DNA of 64,000 nucleotides from Flavobacterium quisquiliarum (lineage in GTDB: Bacteria > Bacteroidota > Bacteroidia > Flavobacteriales > Flavobacteriaceae). Numbering within the stretch: position 1 is the stretch's first letter; every line of letters begins with the position of its first letter. The DNA lies in the NCBI RefSeq assembly GCF_019308285.1, contig NZ_WWEM01000025.1:1-64000 (forward strand), written 5' to 3'. A program made the position numbers and the translations under genes. The notes beneath the pieces are model-generated. The model did not search any database, was not told where the DNA came from, and saw only the letters and a list, made by a program, of their open reading frames with translations. Below are positions 62,950 to 64,000 of the stretch, in pieces.

Positions 62950-64000
62950 ATGAAAAATTTTATTTTTAGCTTTTTAGCACTCTTGTTGCTGCCTACGTAT
63001 ATGATGGGACAGGCGCAAGCAATTAAAGGAAAAGTAGTAGACAGTAGTGGAATGGGAGTTCCAGGAGCCATTATTAGTGCTCCAGAATCCAGAGCTACTG
63101 CTGATGCTGACTTCGATGGTAATTTTACCATTAATGCTAAAGTTGGGGAAATACTAAAAATCTCTATGCTTGGTTTCGACGCTGTTTCTGTACCAGCAAC
63201 GGCAGGTCAAATGACTATTACATTAAAAGAAGCAGGTGATACTGCTTTAAAAGAAGTAGTTGTTATTGGTTATGGTACAAGAAAGAAAATCGATAATACT
63301 TCGGCTGTAAGTTCTTTAAAATCAGAAGAAATTACAAAGATGAAAGTGTCTAATGCTACTCAGGCTATTCAGGGTAAAGCTGCTGGGGTTCAGGTTACGT
63401 CATCTAATACTCCTGGAGGAACACCTTCAGTAATTATTAGAGGTGTTGGTACTGCATTAGGAGGTAGAAATCCTTTGTATGTAGTTGATGGTATGCCAAC
63501 GGATAACATTAACAACATCAACACAAATGATATTACTTCTTATGAAGTTTTAAAAGATGCATCTGCACTTGCTATCTATGGTACTAGAGGGGCAAATGGT
63601 GTTATCATGATCACAACTAAGTCAGGTAAAGGTAAAATGACTGTAGATATTGATAGCTACAGTGGTTTTAAAACTGCTTTAAAGAAAGTAAAAATGGCAA
63701 ATAGCGAGGAATATGCTCGTTATAGTAATGCTGCTTTTAATGATCCAACAAAATTTTCTTTGAATCAGCCGATCAATACTAATTGGTATGATAAAATTAC
63801 GAGAACAGGTACATTCTCAGAAAATAATATTGCAATTTCTGGTTCATCAGAAAGTGTTAAATACTTCTTAAGTGCAGCAAATTATGAAGAAAAAGGTATT
63901 TTGAATGGAACAGATTATTCTCGTACCACTATTAGAAATAATAATGAGTATAAAATTTCTGAAAAACTTAAACTAAGCCAAAATTTTAGTGTAAGTTCTA
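62950..64000 (+). CDS. SusC/RagA-type TonB receptor, N-terminal part (runs off the window)
   Basis: 350 residues are visible from ATG 62950. Signal peptide (MKNFIFSFLALLLLPTYMMGQ), carboxypeptidase-like domain (IKGKVVDSSGMGVPGAIISA), TonB-box-like VVIGYGTRKK, and plug with PSVIIRGVGTALGGRNPLYVVDGMP and EVLKDASALAIYGTRGANGV. No STN domain, so it does not signal through a FecR partner; control by the adjacent one-piece regulator fits instead. A SusD gene is expected next, beyond the window. The ligand is unknown, most likely a glycan by analogy with SusR-SusC loci. Confidence 0.93.
   Translation, partial: MKNFIFSFLALLLLPTYMMGQAQAIKGKVVDSSGMGVPGAIISAPESRATADADFDGNFTINAKVGEILKISMLGFDAVSVPATAGQMTITLKEAGDTALKEVVVIGYGTRKKIDNTSAVSSLKSEEITKMKVSNATQAIQGKAAGVQVTSSNTPGGTPSVIIRGVGTALGGRNPLYVVDGMPTDNINNINTNDITSYEVLKDASALAIYGTRGANGVIMITTKSGKGKMTVDIDSYSGFKTALKKVKMANSEEYARYSNAAFNDPTKFSLNQPINTNWYDKITRTGTFSENNIAISGSSESVKYFLSAANYEEKGILNGTDYSRTTIRNNNEYKISEKLKLSQNFSVSS

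Overview
The window looks like a chromosomal segment of a Flavobacterium-type bacterium (Bacteroidota, Flavobacteriaceae). The evidence is low-GC coding sequence, SusC/SusD pairs, FecI/FecR-type sigma and anti-sigma genes, TonB-dependent receptors with N-terminal carboxypeptidase-like domains, several TAnnTTTG (-7 type) promoter motifs, and many small lipoproteins and secreted proteins. This is inferred from gene content only.

Layout. (1) 49-3160, minus strand: an arsenic resistance operon arsR-arsN-DUF6428-arsC-acr3 behind a near-palindromic operator. (2) 3431-9771, minus strand: a tripartite RND efflux operon (adaptor, HAE1 pump, outer membrane factor) plus a small secreted protein. (3) 10277-19992: a visibly more GC-rich block of ion-transport and signalling genes: NhaA, a DUF389 membrane protein, a secreted M14-like deacylase, a ClC channel with CBS domains, small membrane or secreted proteins, and a PAS-PAS histidine kinase. 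(4) 18.2-23.2 kb: repeat-rich debris with an IS6-family transposase remnant, copies of a structured ~100-bp repeat, repeated arrays with an 11-nt step, and a zeta-toxin-like kinase translationally coupled to a 53-aa protein. (5) 23476-32913: a phosphorus-themed block with polyphosphate kinase, a tyrosine-phosphatase-like enzyme and TonB receptor pair, a divergent membrane-bound AraC regulator, and a PhoD-like phosphatase. (6) 33.0-41.2 kb: an accessory region with a TPR protein, a very lysine-rich protein, an RraB-like gene split by a frameshift in an A9 tract, a second copy of a ~340-bp direct repeat, an operon of three mutually overlapping genes (TolC-like, GNAT, HExxH peptidase) starting 13 nt after a terminator-like hairpin, an EF-hand membrane protein, a toxin-domain-like Gly/Tyr-rich protein, and a zinc-finger remnant typical of mobile elements. 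(7) 41761-54998, plus strand: ECF sigma, FecR, STN-containing SusC, SusD, DUF4843 lipoprotein, PKD-like lipoprotein, two TlpA-type thioredoxins and a two-domain trypsin-like protease with a PDZ domain. This is a nutrient-uptake locus without any glycoside hydrolase. (8) 55223-59859: CorA, then Pta and AckA (acetate/ATP metabolism). (9) 59961-64000: a large periplasmic-sensor/HTH regulator followed by a second SusC-like receptor that runs off the window, separated by an operator region dense in inverted repeats.

The strongest candidates for something undescribed are four. The first is the sigma-regulated SusCD-thioredoxin-protease locus, which I suggest imports (poly)peptides containing disulfides. 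The second is the TolC/GNAT/peptidase operon with its leader hairpin and toxin-like neighbours. The third is a family of repeats with direct motifs spaced exactly 11 nt plus an inverted copy, whose motif changes together on both arms between copies. The fourth is a ~100-bp structured repeat whose two hairpins covary between copies. All similarity statements come from reading the sequence by eye; no database search was run.
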